Assembly: GCA_902517245.1 (NCBI GenBank)
Contig: CABYBK010000012.1
Location: 1-34,287 of the forward strand
Direction: 5' to 3'
Length of the DNA: 34,287 nucleotides
Origin: an uncultured Bacteroidota bacterium
GTDB lineage: Bacteria; Bacteroidota; Bacteroidia; Flavobacteriales; Flavobacteriaceae
Shown: positions 16,083 to 25,170 of the stretch, piece by piece
How the letters are laid out: each line of letters starts with the position of its first letter
How positions within the stretch are numbered: the stretch's first letter is position 1
Notes under the pieces: model-generated
The model's input: the letters and a program-made list of their open reading frames with translations, nothing else
Told to the model about the DNA's origin: nothing
Database searches by the model: none
Program-made: the position numbers and the translations under genes

Positions 16083-17162
16083 ATGTACTTAAAACAACTA
16101 ACCTTAACACAATACAAAAATATTAGTTCTAAAACTTTTAACTTTAGTCCTAAGATAAATTGTTTTATAGGAGATAATGGAATTGGTAAGTCAAACATTA
16201 TAGATTCGATATACCATTTGGCATTTGGTAAAAGCTATTTTAATCCAATAGCAATCCAGAACATACAACATAATAAAGATTTTTTTGTTATTGAAGGAAG
16301 ATTTGAAAAAAAGGGTAAAAAGGAGAAAATAATTTGCTCCCTAAAAAAAGGTCAAAAAAAAATTATAAAACGTAATGGAAAAACTTATAAAAAACTTTCA
16401 GAGCACATTGGGCTTATCCCCTCCGTAATAATATCTCCCGCTGATAGTGATCTAATCTCAGATGGTAGCAGCGCACGAAGAAAATTTATGGACGGAGTTA
16501 TCGGACAAATTGATACTGCTTTTCTTCAAGATTTACTTGAATACAATAAGATAATTTCTCAGCGTAATGCTCTACTTAAATACTTTGCATTAAATAATAC
16601 ATTTGATCAAGAAACACTATATATTTATGATCATCAGCTTATAAAAAGAAGTGATCCAATTTATAAAAAAAGATTGACTTTCATGAAAAGTTTCGTCCCA
16701 GTATTTAACTATCATTATAAAAACATAAGTGAGGGGAAGGAGAATATAAGTCTTGAATATGTAAGTCAATTACATGAAAAATCTCATGAAGAGCTTCTGA
16801 AGAATAGCCTGCCAAAGGACAGGATTATTCAACATACAACCCAAGGAGTTCATAAGGATGATATAAATTTTTTATTGGAAGGGCAGCCAATAAAAAAATT
16901 TGGGAGTCAGGGACAGCAAAAGACTTTTTTAGTTGCATTGAAATTTGCCCAGTTTGATTTTCTAAAGAAGCAAATTGGCGCCTCCCCCATTCTTTTACTG
17001 GACGATGCTTTTGATAAATTAGATCAAAAAAGAGTAACCCAAATAGTGTCACTTGTTGATCAAGATGATTTTGGACAAATCTTTATAACAGATACACATG
17101 AGCAGAGAACAATTGATGCTTTGGGAGAGACTAAATCTAATTATCAAATTTTTAAAATTTAG
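16083..17162 (+). CDS. recF: DNA replication and repair protein RecF
   Basis: RecF is an SMC-like ABC ATPase that works with RecO and RecR to load RecA at gaps. Counting from ATG 16083 (359 residues), Walker A is GDNGIGKSN (30-38), the signature motif is in FGSQGQQKTFLVALKFAQ, and Walker B is ILLLDDAFDKLD. I prefer the ATG at 16083 to the TTG at 16074, because family members begin MYLKxL and the TTG lies inside a TATTTTTG promoter box (16069-16076). A start that close to the box would make the mRNA leaderless. It is divergent from the TPR-ribH unit and leads into a lipoprotein gene 3 bp later. Confidence 0.95.
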   Translation: MYLKQLTLTQYKNISSKTFNFSPKINCFIGDNGIGKSNIIDSIYHLAFGKSYFNPIAIQNIQHNKDFFVIEGRFEKKGKKEKIICSLKKGQKKIIKRNGKTYKKLSEHIGLIPSVIISPADSDLISDGSSARRKFMDGVIGQIDTAFLQDLLEYNKIISQRNALLKYFALNNTFDQETLYIYDHQLIKRSDPIYKKRLTFMKSFVPVFNYHYKNISEGKENISLEYVSQLHEKSHEELLKNSLPKDRIIQHTTQGVHKDDINFLLEGQPIKKFGSQGQQKTFLVALKFAQFDFLKKQIGASPILLLDDAFDKLDQKRVTQIVSLVDQDDFGQIFITDTHEQRTIDALGETKSNYQIFKI

Positions 17163-17165
17163 ATT

Positions 17166-17594
17166 TTGAAAATTCATCTTATTTATTTTTCATTTTTACT
17201 TTTTTTTAATTGTATCTCTTCTCATTCAATTGAAATCGAAAAATTAAATGGTTATTGGGAGATTGATTATGTTAATCAAAGAAAAGAGAAGTTTGAACCA
17301 AAAGGCAATAGTCCTTTGTATGATCATTATTCCCTCGAATATCCAAATGGTATGCTAAATAAGGTCGAAATGCGATTAGATAGATTCATCTATTCATCAA
17401 AAGATATTGCTAATTTTAGAATTGAAAAGTTGGACAAAATATATTACATTAGATTTAAATCTCGCTGGAGCGAATGGTCAAAACAAATCAAACATTTGGA
17501 TAGTCATAAGCTCATTTTAGAGCATAATAAAAGGACATTTCACTATAAACGCCCAGACTTTTTTGAATTTATAAATGATGAAACAGGACAATAA
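17166..17594 (+). CDS. Small lipocalin-like lipoprotein of unknown function
   Basis: The 142-residue protein has a signal peptide with Cys16 (FFNCISS), consistent with a lipoprotein. KLNGYWEIDYVNQ follows, the opening strand pattern of lipocalin-like domains in Bacteroidota, then alternating beta-strand-like segments (for example MLNKVEMRLDRFIY and YYIRFKSRWSEW). The start is TTG at 17166, directly after the recF stop; no ATG would keep the signal sequence. It overlaps the DUF721 gene start by 20 bases. The function is unknown. Confidence 0.7.
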   Translation: MKIHLIYFSFLLFFNCISSHSIEIEKLNGYWEIDYVNQRKEKFEPKGNSPLYDHYSLEYPNGMLNKVEMRLDRFIYSSKDIANFRIEKLDKIYYIRFKSRWSEWSKQIKHLDSHKLILEHNKRTFHYKRPDFFEFINDETGQ

Positions 17595-17877
17595 ATTTAA
17601 AATTAAGTCTATAAAAGATGTTTTAAAAGAAGTGATTACTCAAAAACCTCTGATAAAAGGTGTCCAAAATGTTCGAATATGTAATTCTTGGGCAGAAGTG
17701 ATGGGAGAAAACATTCAAAAGTATACAACGCAAGTTCGTTTTTCACATAATATCCTATTTGTAAGCCTAAAGTCTGCGCCGCTAAAAATGGAATTAAAAT
17801 TTAATATTGATGTAATAAAAGCGCGTCTAAACAAACATCTGGGTAAAGAATTTATCAAAAAAATCGTTTTGAATTAA
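17575..17877 (+). CDS. DUF721 protein, DciA-like helicase loader candidate
   Basis: The 100-residue protein has the DUF721 pattern: an N-terminal helix (IKDVLKEVI), [33 protein letters not shown] with the conserved W and the beta strands, then [18 protein letters not shown]721 includes DciA, which loads the replicative helicase DnaB in bacteria without DnaC. The position after recF fits a replication role. Two in-frame ATGs (17575 and 17578) are possible starts. Its stop codon interlocks with the ndk stop on the other strand. The specific role is inferred from the family. Confidence 0.8.
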   Translation: MMKQDNKFKIKSIKDVLKEVITQKPLIKGVQNVRICNSWAEVMGENIQKYTTQVRFSHNILFVSLKSAPLKMELKFNIDVIKARLNKHLGKEFIKKIVLN

Positions 17878-18290
17878 AAGCGTTCGCGCCCCGCAAAGTG
17901 GAATGAAGATTCAATTTCTGCATTTTCATCACTGTCTGAACCATGAACTGCATTTTCACCAATTGATGTAGCATAAAGCTTTCGAATTGTGCCTTCTGCA
18001 GCTTCAGATGGATCGGTAGATCCAATTAGATTTCTAAAACTATTTACAGCATCTTTCTTTTTTAAAACAGCAACCACAATTGGCCCCCTAGACATAAAAG
18101 ATACTAAATCATTGAAAAAAGCTCGCTCTTTATGTATTTCGTAAAAACGTTTAGCATCGTTTAGGGAGAGTTGGGTTAGTTTTAAAGCTTTAATTTGAAA
18201 ACCTGAAGATAATATTTTTTGAAGAATATTTCCGATATGGCCGTTTTCCACAGCATCAGGTTTGATCATCATTAATGTTGTATTTGACAT
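17874..18290 (-). CDS. ndk: Nucleoside diphosphate kinase
   Basis: Ndk transfers the gamma phosphate between nucleoside tri- and diphosphates through a phosphohistidine. The active-site His116 is in NAVHGSDS, with [11 protein letters not shown] at the N-terminus, and the length of 138 residues is normal. The ATG is preceded on its own strand by an unbroken run of 13 A residues (18291-18303). A probable weak promoter lies further upstream (TACATTTA at 18319-18312). It converges with the DUF721 gene and the stop codons overlap. Confidence 0.95.
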   Translation of the reverse strand: MSNTTLMMIKPDAVENGHIGNILQKILSSGFQIKALKLTQLSLNDAKRFYEIHKERAFFNDLVSFMSRGPIVVAVLKKKDAVNSFRNLIGSTDPSEAAEGTIRKLYATSIGENAVHGSDSDENAEIESSFHFAGRERF

Positions 18291-18417
18291 TTTTTTTTTT
18301 TTTGAAATTACTAAATGTATTTTTAAACATTATAGAATGCCTCAAAGATTTTTGAAATTACACAAAAAAGTCTTGAGTCTTTTATCAACTATTCGAAAAT
18401 AGTATATTCGCAGTAAT

Positions 18418-19428
18418 ATGATTGATGACTTTATCCAAAATCTAAAAGAAAGTTTAGCAAAACCAAAAAAGGCAATTATTATACCCCATAGAAATGCAGA
18501 TGGAGATGCACTTGGAAGCTCATTAGCATTAAAACTTTTTTTACGTCAAAAAGGCCACGAAGTTCATGTAGTCTCACCAAATGATTACCCTTCATTTCTA
18601 AAATGGCTCCCAAGAGAAAGTGAAGTTTTGAAATACAGTCGAACCCCAAAACTTGCTCGTGATAATATTCGAAAAGCCGATTTGATTTTCACATTAGATT
18701 TTAATTCCTTAAGTCGAATTGAGGATTTAACAAGTATTGTCAAAAATGCAAGAGGAGATAAAATCATGATTGATCATCACGAAGATCCTGAGGATTATGC
18801 TTTATTTAAATATTCAGACACTTCAATGAGTTCTACTTGTGAGATGGTTTATAATGTAATTAATTTAATAGATCAGACTCAATTTAATATAGAAATTGCA
18901 AGCTGCCTTTATACTGGAATAATGACCGATACAGGTTCATTTCGATATCCTTCAACTACCCCAAAAACTCATAAAATAATTGCTCACCTTATAGAAATTG
19001 GAGCAAATGGTGCTGAAATTCACCAAAAAATTTATGATAGCTCATCTTTTAATAGACTTAAACTTTTGGGTATTACACTTTCCAATTTGATTAAAATCCC
19101 AAATTGTCCTGTTGTATATATGACACTTAGTCAGAATGAATTAAAATCATGTGGTTTTAAGAAAGGAGATACTGAAGGTTTTGTTAATTATGGTCTAACA
19201 TTAAAGGATGTGATTTTCTCATGTATAATGATTCAAAATGAAAATGAAGGAAAAATAAAAATGTCTTTTCGTTCCCAAGGTGATTTCTCTGTGAATGACT
19301 TCGCTAAGACCTATTTTAGTGGAGGTGGACATAATAATGCAGCTGGAGGAATGTCTTTTGACAATATGCAGGATACTATAGAAAGATTCAAAAAAGCAGT
19401 CAATGAAGTTTCTTTAAGACTAAAATGA
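18418..19428 (+). CDS. DHH-family phosphoesterase, NrnA type
   Basis: The 336-residue protein is a bifunctional oligoribonuclease/pAp-phosphatase-like enzyme. It has the metal-binding motifs HRNADGDALGSS (24-35) and DHH (119-121, MIDHHEDP), then TGIMTDTGSFRYPST, and the DHHA1 motif SGGGHNNAAGG near the C-terminus. NrnA degrades short RNA fragments and removes the 3' phosphate of pAp. The ATG is 7 bases after a TATATTCG box (18403-18410), hinting at a leaderless mRNA. gldI follows 12 bp later. Confidence 0.92.
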   Translation: MIDDFIQNLKESLAKPKKAIIIPHRNADGDALGSSLALKLFLRQKGHEVHVVSPNDYPSFLKWLPRESEVLKYSRTPKLARDNIRKADLIFTLDFNSLSRIEDLTSIVKNARGDKIMIDHHEDPEDYALFKYSDTSMSSTCEMVYNVINLIDQTQFNIEIASCLYTGIMTDTGSFRYPSTTPKTHKIIAHLIEIGANGAEIHQKIYDSSSFNRLKLLGITLSNLIKIPNCPVVYMTLSQNELKSCGFKKGDTEGFVNYGLTLKDVIFSCIMIQNENEGKIKMSFRSQGDFSVNDFAKTYFSGGGHNNAAGGMSFDNMQDTIERFKKAVNEVSLRLK

Positions 19429-19440
19429 CGATTTGTAATT

Positions 19441-19977
19441 ATGAAACTATTTGTTTTTCTATTTGTTTTTTTGATTTTTATTTCACAATCCTGTGAAGAA
19501 AATAAAACTCGATACCCACTAAACAAAAAAAAAGATGTTTTTTTAAAATCTTCCGCTCACAGGAACAAAGCACTATATTCAAGTGAAGAATTTTTAATAA
19601 AAAAAGCTGCTAAATTAGACAGTTTGAACAAGTACCATATATCAGATGCAGGTTTTTTATATGCCAAAATAAAATCAACAAATAAAAACTTTCCGCTTCC
19701 TGAAAAAGGTGAAAGGGTTCAATTCAAATATCAAATTGAGGATTTAGATAAAAATATAATCTATAGTTATAAAGAATTGGGTATTGTTGAGTATCTGATT
19801 GATCAAGAAAATCTTTTACCTGCCTTAAGAGAGGGAATACGATTAATGCGTCCCATGGAAATTGCTGTATTTCTTTTTCCTTCCTACCTTTGTTACAGTT
19901 ATCAAGGAGATGGGATTAAAATAGATAGAAATCAACCGTTACGTTTCACCATCGAACGAACATCAATCAAAAATTAA
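19441..19977 (+). CDS. gldI: Gliding motility lipoprotein GldI, FKBP-type isomerase
   Basis: The 178-residue protein has a lipoprotein signal with Cys18 (ISQSC) followed by an FKBP-type domain (about 70-175) containing KGERVQFKYQI, LLPALREGIRLMRPMEIAVFLFPSYLCYSYQGDG. The N-terminal KSSAHRNKALYSSEE region and the FKBP domain match GldI, a periplasmic prolyl isomerase needed for gliding and type IX secretion in Flavobacterium. No other gld genes are in the window. The order DHH gene, gldI, then a second isomerase agrees with other flavobacteria as I recall. Confidence 0.85.
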   Translation: MKLFVFLFVFLIFISQSCEENKTRYPLNKKKDVFLKSSAHRNKALYSSEEFLIKKAAKLDSLNKYHISDAGFLYAKIKSTNKNFPLPEKGERVQFKYQIEDLDKNIIYSYKELGIVEYLIDQENLLPALREGIRLMRPMEIAVFLFPSYLCYSYQGDGIKIDRNQPLRFTIERTSIKN

Positions 19978-19980
19978 AAT

Positions 19981-20964
19981 ATGAGAAAAACTATTCTAAC
20001 AATATTAATAATTAGCTTAATAACTGCCTGCAATAATAATTACCCAAACTTAGATTCAGGACTTTATGCCAAAATTTCAACTGAAAAAGGTTCTATTATT
20101 ATTAAACTTGAAATGGAAAAAGCACCTATTACTGTAGCTAACTTTGTTTCTCTAAGCGAAGGAGAAAATCCAAAGGTTAATGAGGAATATAAATCAAAAA
20201 AGTTTTATAATGGCCTTAAGTTTCATAGAGTAATTCCTGACTTTATGATTCAAGGAGGTGACCCTTTAGGATTAGGTTCAGGTAGTCCTGGTTATAGTTT
20301 TGATGATGAATTTAGCGACTTGACTCATAGCGGTCCTGGAATTTTATCGATGGCTAATAGCGGACCTGCAACTAACGGAAGTCAGTTTTTTATAACCCAC
20401 AAAGCAACTCCTTGGTTGGATGGAAAACATACAGTTTTTGGTCAAGTAGTAGAAGGACAAAAAATTGTAGATAGTATTGAGAAAAATGACATTATTAATG
20501 AAATTAAAATCATAAGAAAAGGATCTGAGGCAGATAATTTTAACGCCCCAGAATTATTTGCAGAATATTTTAAAGCTCGTGAAAAATCTGAAATTGATGC
20601 TTTTGCTTCACTAACAGAGGGTATGAAAAAAACAGAAAGTGGTTTGTATTATAAAATCACAAAACAGGGTTCAGGTTCTTTCCCTAAAACAGGTTCTAAA
20701 GTTTCTGTACACTATGAAGGAAAACTAACAGATGGAAGAGTTTTCGATTCTTCTTTTCAACGCGATGATCCAATTTCATTTTCTGTTGGTATAGGTCAAG
20801 TAATCAAAGGGTGGGATGAAGGAATTATGCTTCTTAATAAAGGCGCCAGTGCTATACTAGTAATCCCAAGTAATTTGGGCTATGGATCCAGAGGAGCTGG
20901 AGGTGTTATTCCTCCTAATTCAACATTAATTTTCGAGGTAGAACTTCTCGATATAGAGCAATGA
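19981..20964 (+). CDS. Two-domain peptidyl-prolyl isomerase lipoprotein (cyclophilin plus FKBP)
   Basis: This 327-residue protein has a lipobox LITAC (Cys17). A cyclophilin domain (about 30-175, [13 protein letters not shown] and [22 protein letters not shown]) is followed by a linker and a C-terminal FKBP domain (about 225-327, [27 protein letters not shown] and [27 protein letters not shown]). Both catalytic domains look intact. It probably acts on exported proteins in the periplasm alongside GldI, which ends 3 bp upstream. A strong terminator follows 8 bp after the stop. Confidence 0.92.
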   Translation: MRKTILTILIISLITACNNNYPNLDSGLYAKISTEKGSIIIKLEMEKAPITVANFVSLSEGENPKVNEEYKSKKFYNGLKFHRVIPDFMIQGGDPLGLGSGSPGYSFDDEFSDLTHSGPGILSMANSGPATNGSQFFITHKATPWLDGKHTVFGQVVEGQKIVDSIEKNDIINEIKIIRKGSEADNFNAPELFAEYFKAREKSEIDAFASLTEGMKKTESGLYYKITKQGSGSFPKTGSKVSVHYEGKLTDGRVFDSSFQRDDPISFSVGIGQVIKGWDEGIMLLNKGASAILVIPSNLGYGSRGAGGVIPPNSTLIFEVELLDIEQ

Positions 20965-20972
20965 AATATTTT

Positions 20973-21006
20973 AATGGCCAAGTTAAAACTTAGCCATTTT
21001 TTATTT
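20973..21006 (+). terminator. Rho-independent terminator after the isomerase gene
   Basis: The stem pairs AATGGC (20973-20978) with GCCATT (20993-20998). After one mismatch (C79/A92) it continues as AAGT/ACTT with a TAAA loop. A U tract (TTTTTT, from 20997) follows. This is the clearest intrinsic terminator in the window. It ends 1-2 bases before the ATG of the DUF3810 gene at 21008. Confidence 0.8.
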
Positions 21007-21007
21007 T

Positions 21008-22051
21008 ATGAATAAAATCTATATAATTCTTATTGGACTAATACCTGTACAATTGGTAGGGTTAATATTTATTAAAAATCATCCTTTATTAATTGAAATA
21101 TACTATAGCCAAAAGTTTTATCCCATTCTCTTTGATTTTTATCGTTTTTTCTTTAAAAAAATCCCTTTTTCAATCGGCGATATATTTTATGCCATTATTA
21201 TCATGCATATCTCTTATGAGATTATTATGACCTTTAAAAGGAAAAAGATAAAATGGGTTGATACACTAAAAAAAACACTAAGTATATTTTCCATAATCTT
21301 TTTAGCATTTAACCTTAACTGGGGGTTAAACTATTATCGCATTCCGTTGCACAAAAAACTTAATTACAATGTTGAGTATGATCTATCACAACTAGAAAAA
21401 ACTTTTGAAATTTTGGTAACTGCATCTAATAACCTACATAAAAAATTAAGTAATGCTGATACAGTTCCGGTAAGAATATCATATTCTAAAGATTTTATTG
21501 TTCAAAAAATTGAAGAAGAATTTGATTTTGAATTGAATGAATTAAAACCAAATCCATATTTGAAAAACTCTCTCTGGGGAACATTATTGAGTTATATGGG
21601 TTACGCAGGATATTTGAATCCTTTTACACTAGAGTCCCATGTCAATAATAAAATTCCAAAGTTAGATTATATAGTTACTTCAGCTCACGAAATGGCCCAC
21701 CAGTTAGGAATTGCATCCGAAAGCGAGGCTAATTTTATTGCATTTTATAACTGCATAAACCATTCTGATCCATTTATTCAATATTCGGGCTATACTTTTG
21801 CTCTTCGCTATTGCTATTCTGAATTGTATAAATTGAATCCTAAAAAAGCAAAAGAAAAAATTAAAGTTTTAAAATCGGGTGTTTTCAATAACCTCTTGGA
21901 GGTTTCAAATTTTTGGAGACTATACAAAAATCCTTTTCAGCCAATAATAAAAAAAGGTTATGATTCTTACCTAAAGGCAAATGGACAAAAAAAAGGGATT
22001 AAAAGCTATAATGATATGGTAAGTCTGGTTATTTCTTATTTGGAGATTTAA
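21008..22051 (+). CDS. DUF3810 membrane protein with HExxH motif, putative zinc metallopeptidase
   Basis: The 347-residue protein has N-terminal membrane segments at about 3-22, 58-75 and 88-103, then NLNWGLNYYRIPL (family signature). A soluble domain carries SAHEMAHQLGIASESEANF. The HExxH of this segment (His227, Glu228, His231) plus Glu238 or Glu240 downstream fits a gluzincin-type zinc site. GYAGYLNPFTLE precedes it. DUF3810 proteins are uncharacterised, so the peptidase role is inferred from the motif. The ATG follows a terminator hairpin almost directly, so it needs its own promoter or read-through. Confidence 0.82.
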   Translation: MNKIYIILIGLIPVQLVGLIFIKNHPLLIEIYYSQKFYPILFDFYRFFFKKIPFSIGDIFYAIIIMHISYEIIMTFKRKKIKWVDTLKKTLSIFSIIFLAFNLNWGLNYYRIPLHKKLNYNVEYDLSQLEKTFEILVTASNNLHKKLSNADTVPVRISYSKDFIVQKIEEEFDFELNELKPNPYLKNSLWGTLLSYMGYAGYLNPFTLESHVNNKIPKLDYIVTSAHEMAHQLGIASESEANFIAFYNCINHSDPFIQYSGYTFALRYCYSELYKLNPKKAKEKIKVLKSGVFNNLLEVSNFWRLYKNPFQPIIKKGYDSYLKANGQKKGIKSYNDMVSLVISYLEI

Positions 22052-22115
22052 TGTCCTAGATTTGTTTAAAAATATTAATTTTCTTTTATAATAATTTTTT
22101 AAAAAATTTTAAATT

Positions 22116-22928
22116 TTGAAATACTTGAGTAGCCCCAACAACTATGAATTAAAGCGCCTTCGTTTATTATTTGAAAAATCAAAAGAGCGTAAAAAAGAAG
22201 GTCTTTTTGTAATTGAAGGCTTAAGAGAAATAGAAAAAGCTGTTTTGGGAGGATACAAAATAAAAACTATTTTTATCCGGGAAGGCAGTGAATCATTTTA
22301 CTCAGAAATTTTAAAAAAATCAAAAACTGAACTTAGTTTTTGTGTTGAAAAATCTGTTTTTGACCGCATTAGTATGCGTTCTGGATCTGAAAAAATAATC
22401 GCTATCGCTAATACTAAAATTCACACTTTGGAACATCTTAATCATTCGAATAATGGCATTGTATTAGTAGTTGAAGCTCCAGAAAAACCAGGGAATATTG
22501 GTGCGCTCTACAGAACTGCAGCTGCAGCAAAAATTAGCTCAATTATTATTGCTAATCCAAAAACCGATTTTTATAATCCAAACAGTATTCGCTCTAGCTT
22601 AGGTAGTATTTTTTTAGTGCCAACAGCAATAGCTCCTTCGTCCAAGGTAATAAGCTACTTAAAAAATAAATTTTATAAAATTTTAACTGCTACCGTAAAA
22701 CCTAATGCTTTGAACTATCTTAAATGTTCCTTTAAAAGACCATGTGCAATAATCATGGGTGCAGAAAGCACTGGACTGAGCTCTCCTTGGATAGCTGCGA
22801 CCGATCAAAATTTAATTATCCCAATGCATGAGTCTGTAGATTCATTAAATCTATCTGTTTCTGCGGGGATACTCATGTATGAAGCTCAGAGCAGAAATAA
22901 TAAACTTGAAAAAAACACAATTCTTTAG
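22116..22928 (+). CDS. SpoU/TrmH-family RNA 2'-O-methyltransferase
   Basis: The 270-residue protein has an N-terminal substrate-binding domain (about 1-105, with KKEGLFVIEGLREIEKA) and a C-terminal SPOUT knot. The knot motifs are APEKPGNIGALYRTAAA, IIMGAESTGLS and the final IPMHESVDSLNLSVSAGILMYEA, which bind S-adenosylmethionine. Members methylate 2'-hydroxyls in tRNA or 23S rRNA; the target site cannot be decided here. The start is TTG at 22116, since no in-frame ATG precedes the conserved NNYELKRLR segment. The rel gene follows 15 bp later. Confidence 0.9.
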   Translation: MKYLSSPNNYELKRLRLLFEKSKERKKEGLFVIEGLREIEKAVLGGYKIKTIFIREGSESFYSEILKKSKTELSFCVEKSVFDRISMRSGSEKIIAIANTKIHTLEHLNHSNNGIVLVVEAPEKPGNIGALYRTAAAAKISSIIIANPKTDFYNPNSIRSSLGSIFLVPTAIAPSSKVISYLKNKFYKILTATVKPNALNYLKCSFKRPCAIIMGAESTGLSSPWIAATDQNLIIPMHESVDSLNLSVSAGILMYEAQSRNNKLEKNTIL

Positions 22929-22936
22929 TATCTTTC
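22906..22936 (+). promoter_or_regulatory. Probable promoter of rel, close to the ATG
   Basis: TTG (22906-22908) and TATCTTTC (22929-22936) are 20 bases apart, matching TTG-N17-23-TAnnTTTG except for the last base. The rel ATG at 22944 is 7 bases beyond the box, where transcription would be expected to begin. It overlaps the end of the methyltransferase gene. Confidence 0.5.
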
Positions 22937-22943
22937 AGGTACA

Positions 22944-25145
22944 ATGATTATTGATCAATTAACAGAAAACAAAGCGATTGCCAAGCAGTACAAAGAACTC
23001 TTGCGTATTAGTTATCAAACACTAAGTGAGACAGACAAAAAGATTATTCGACTTGCATTTGATATGGCTGTTGAAGCTCACAGCAATCAAAGAAGAAAAT
23101 CTGGTGAAGCTTATATTTTTCATCCAATCAATGTTGCTAAGATTGTAGCTGAGCAAATTGGCCTTGATGCCACTTCAATATGTGCTGCATTATTACATGA
23201 TGTTGTAGAAGACACTAAATTTTCTATTGAAGATATTGAACGTAATATCGGAACTGATGTGGCAAAAATTGTCCATGGTTTAACAAAAATCTCCAGTCTT
23301 AAAAAAGATAAAAATATCTCTCTCCAAGCTGAAAATTTTAGAAAAATGCTTCTTACTCTTAATGATGACGTACGTGTAATCATCATTAAAATTGCGGATC
23401 GATTGCATAATATGCAAACTATGGATGCTATGCCAGAATACAAACAGGTTAAAATAGCTTCTGAAACCCTCTACATATATGCTCCTTTAGCACACAGAAT
23501 TGGCCTATATAATGTAAAAACAGAATTGGAGGATTTAAGTCTCAAATATACTGAACCCAAAAGATACGAGTCCATTAAACTTAAAATTGAAGAAACTAAG
23601 GGAGCTCAAGAGAGTTTCATCAAAACCTTTTCCAAGTTTTTAAAACACGAGCTCAGCAAAGAACGTTTTAAGTTTGAAATTAAAGGAAGGAATAAGTCTA
23701 TTTATTCTATTCATCGTAAAATGCTAACCAAAAATATTTCGTTTGAAAAGATCTATGACAAATTTGCATTGAGAATTATATATAAAAGCAACAAGAATAA
23801 TGAAAAATTTCTTGCATGGAAGATATATTCTATAATAACAGATCACTTCACCCCAAACCCTACCAGACTCAGGGATTGGATTTCTGCTCCAAAGTCAACT
23901 GGTTACGAAGCTCTTCATATTACTGTAATGGGTCCTTCTAATAAATGGGTGGAAGTTCAAATTCGATCAGAAAGAATGAATGAAATTGCAGAAAAGGGTT
24001 ATGCTGCCCATTATAAGTATAAACAAGGGAATCAAAAAGATATTGGAATTGAAAGCTGGCTTAATCGTATTCAGGAGGTATTGGAAAACAACACAGGGAA
24101 TGCTGTTGACTTTGTCGAAGATTTCAAACTAAATCTTTATGCTGAAGAGATTTTTGTTTTTACACCTCAAGGCGACTTAAAATCACTCCCACAAGGATCT
24201 ACTGCTTTAGACTTTGCTTTTTTTATTCATACCGAGATTGGAAAAAAAACAAGGGGAGTCAGGGTAAATGATCGGCTGGTGCCGTTGAGTAAAGTGTTAG
24301 AAAGCGGTGATCAAATTGAGGTCATTACTTCAGATAAAATTAAACCGTCAAAAAACTGGTTAGATTTCGTTGTTACATCAAGAGCTCGTTCAATAATAAA
24401 ATCTTCAATTAATGATGATAAAAAAATACACGCTGAAGATGGAAAGGAAATTTTAAGAAGAAAACTCAAATCACTTAAAATTCCTCTAAACGATAAAACA
24501 ATCAGGCAAATGTTATTGTTTTTTAAGTTAGATAACAGTCAAGACCTATATTACAGAATAGGGATTGGATCAATGGATAATAAAAAACTTAAAGCTTTTG
24601 CAAATGATTATAATAACACTTTACTGAACTTCTTTAAGAGACGAGTAAATAAGTCTCAGAAAAACACTAATGTAGACAATGATAAAATCACAGAAAAATA
24701 TGATACGCTTGTTTTTGGAAAAGAAAAAGAAACACTTGCCCACAGCTTTGGTAACTGTTGCAATCCCATTCCAGGAGATTCTGTATTTGGATTTATTACT
24801 GTGAATGAAGGGATAAAAGTCCATAATAAAGAATGTCCAAACTCTCTTGCACTTCAATCTAACTTTGCTTACAGAGTAATCTCAGCAAGATGGGTAGATT
24901 CAAGCTCTGAAGAATATAATGCTATTTTAAAACTTACTGGAATCGACAAAAAAGGTCTTGTTAATGAGGTTTCAAGGACAATTTCGAATAATATGAATGT
25001 TAACATAAACAAAATAAACTTTGATACTGAGGATTCCTTTTTTACAGGTGAAATCCATGTAAGTGTTCCCAACAAAAATATTTTGAATAAATTGGTTCAA
25101 AACCTATCTAGAGTAAATGGTATTGATAAAATTGTTAGAGAATAG
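22944..25145 (+). CDS. Bifunctional (p)ppGpp synthetase/hydrolase, RelA/SpoT family
   Basis: The 733-residue stringent-response enzyme has the domain order of long RSH proteins. The HD hydrolase (about 35-190) has His60, His85-Asp86 in ALLHDVVEDT, and KIADRLHNMQ. The synthetase (about 235-355) has KSIYSIHRKM, RDWISAPKSTGYEALHITV around 310-328, and EVQIRSERMNEIAEKGYAAHYKYK. TGS (about 403-463) and a C-terminal ACT domain (about 659-733) follow. Both catalytic centres look intact, so it should both make and degrade (p)ppGpp. It is followed by fur and purA; purA is itself a known (p)ppGpp target in other bacteria. Confidence 0.95.
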   Translation: MIIDQLTENKAIAKQYKELLRISYQTLSETDKKIIRLAFDMAVEAHSNQRRKSGEAYIFHPINVAKIVAEQIGLDATSICAALLHDVVEDTKFSIEDIERNIGTDVAKIVHGLTKISSLKKDKNISLQAENFRKMLLTLNDDVRVIIIKIADRLHNMQTMDAMPEYKQVKIASETLYIYAPLAHRIGLYNVKTELEDLSLKYTEPKRYESIKLKIEETKGAQESFIKTFSKFLKHELSKERFKFEIKGRNKSIYSIHRKMLTKNISFEKIYDKFALRIIYKSNKNNEKFLAWKIYSIITDHFTPNPTRLRDWISAPKSTGYEALHITVMGPSNKWVEVQIRSERMNEIAEKGYAAHYKYKQGNQKDIGIESWLNRIQEVLENNTGNAVDFVEDFKLNLYAEEIFVFTPQGDLKSLPQGSTALDFAFFIHTEIGKKTRGVRVNDRLVPLSKVLESGDQIEVITSDKIKPSKNWLDFVVTSRARSIIKSSINDDKKIHAEDGKEILRRKLKSLKIPLNDKTIRQMLLFFKLDNSQDLYYRIGIGSMDNKKLKAFANDYNNTLLNFFKRRVNKSQKNTNVDNDKITEKYDTLVFGKEKETLAHSFGNCCNPIPGDSVFGFITVNEGIKVHNKECPNSLALQSNFAYRVISARWVDSSSEEYNAILKLTGIDKKGLVNEVSRTISNNMNVNINKINFDTEDSFFTGEIHVSVPNKNILNKLVQNLSRVNGIDKIVRE

Positions 25146-25164
25146 GGCTTAATAACTATATTTG
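25132..25164 (+). promoter_or_regulatory. Promoter of fur, close to the ATG
   Basis: TTG (25132-25134) and TATATTTG (25157-25164) are 22 bases apart, a full match to the Bacteroidota -7 box with a spacing inside the accepted range. The fur ATG at 25171 is 6 bases after the box, so the expected start of transcription coincides with the start codon. Confidence 0.65.
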
Positions 25165-25170
25165 CGATTA

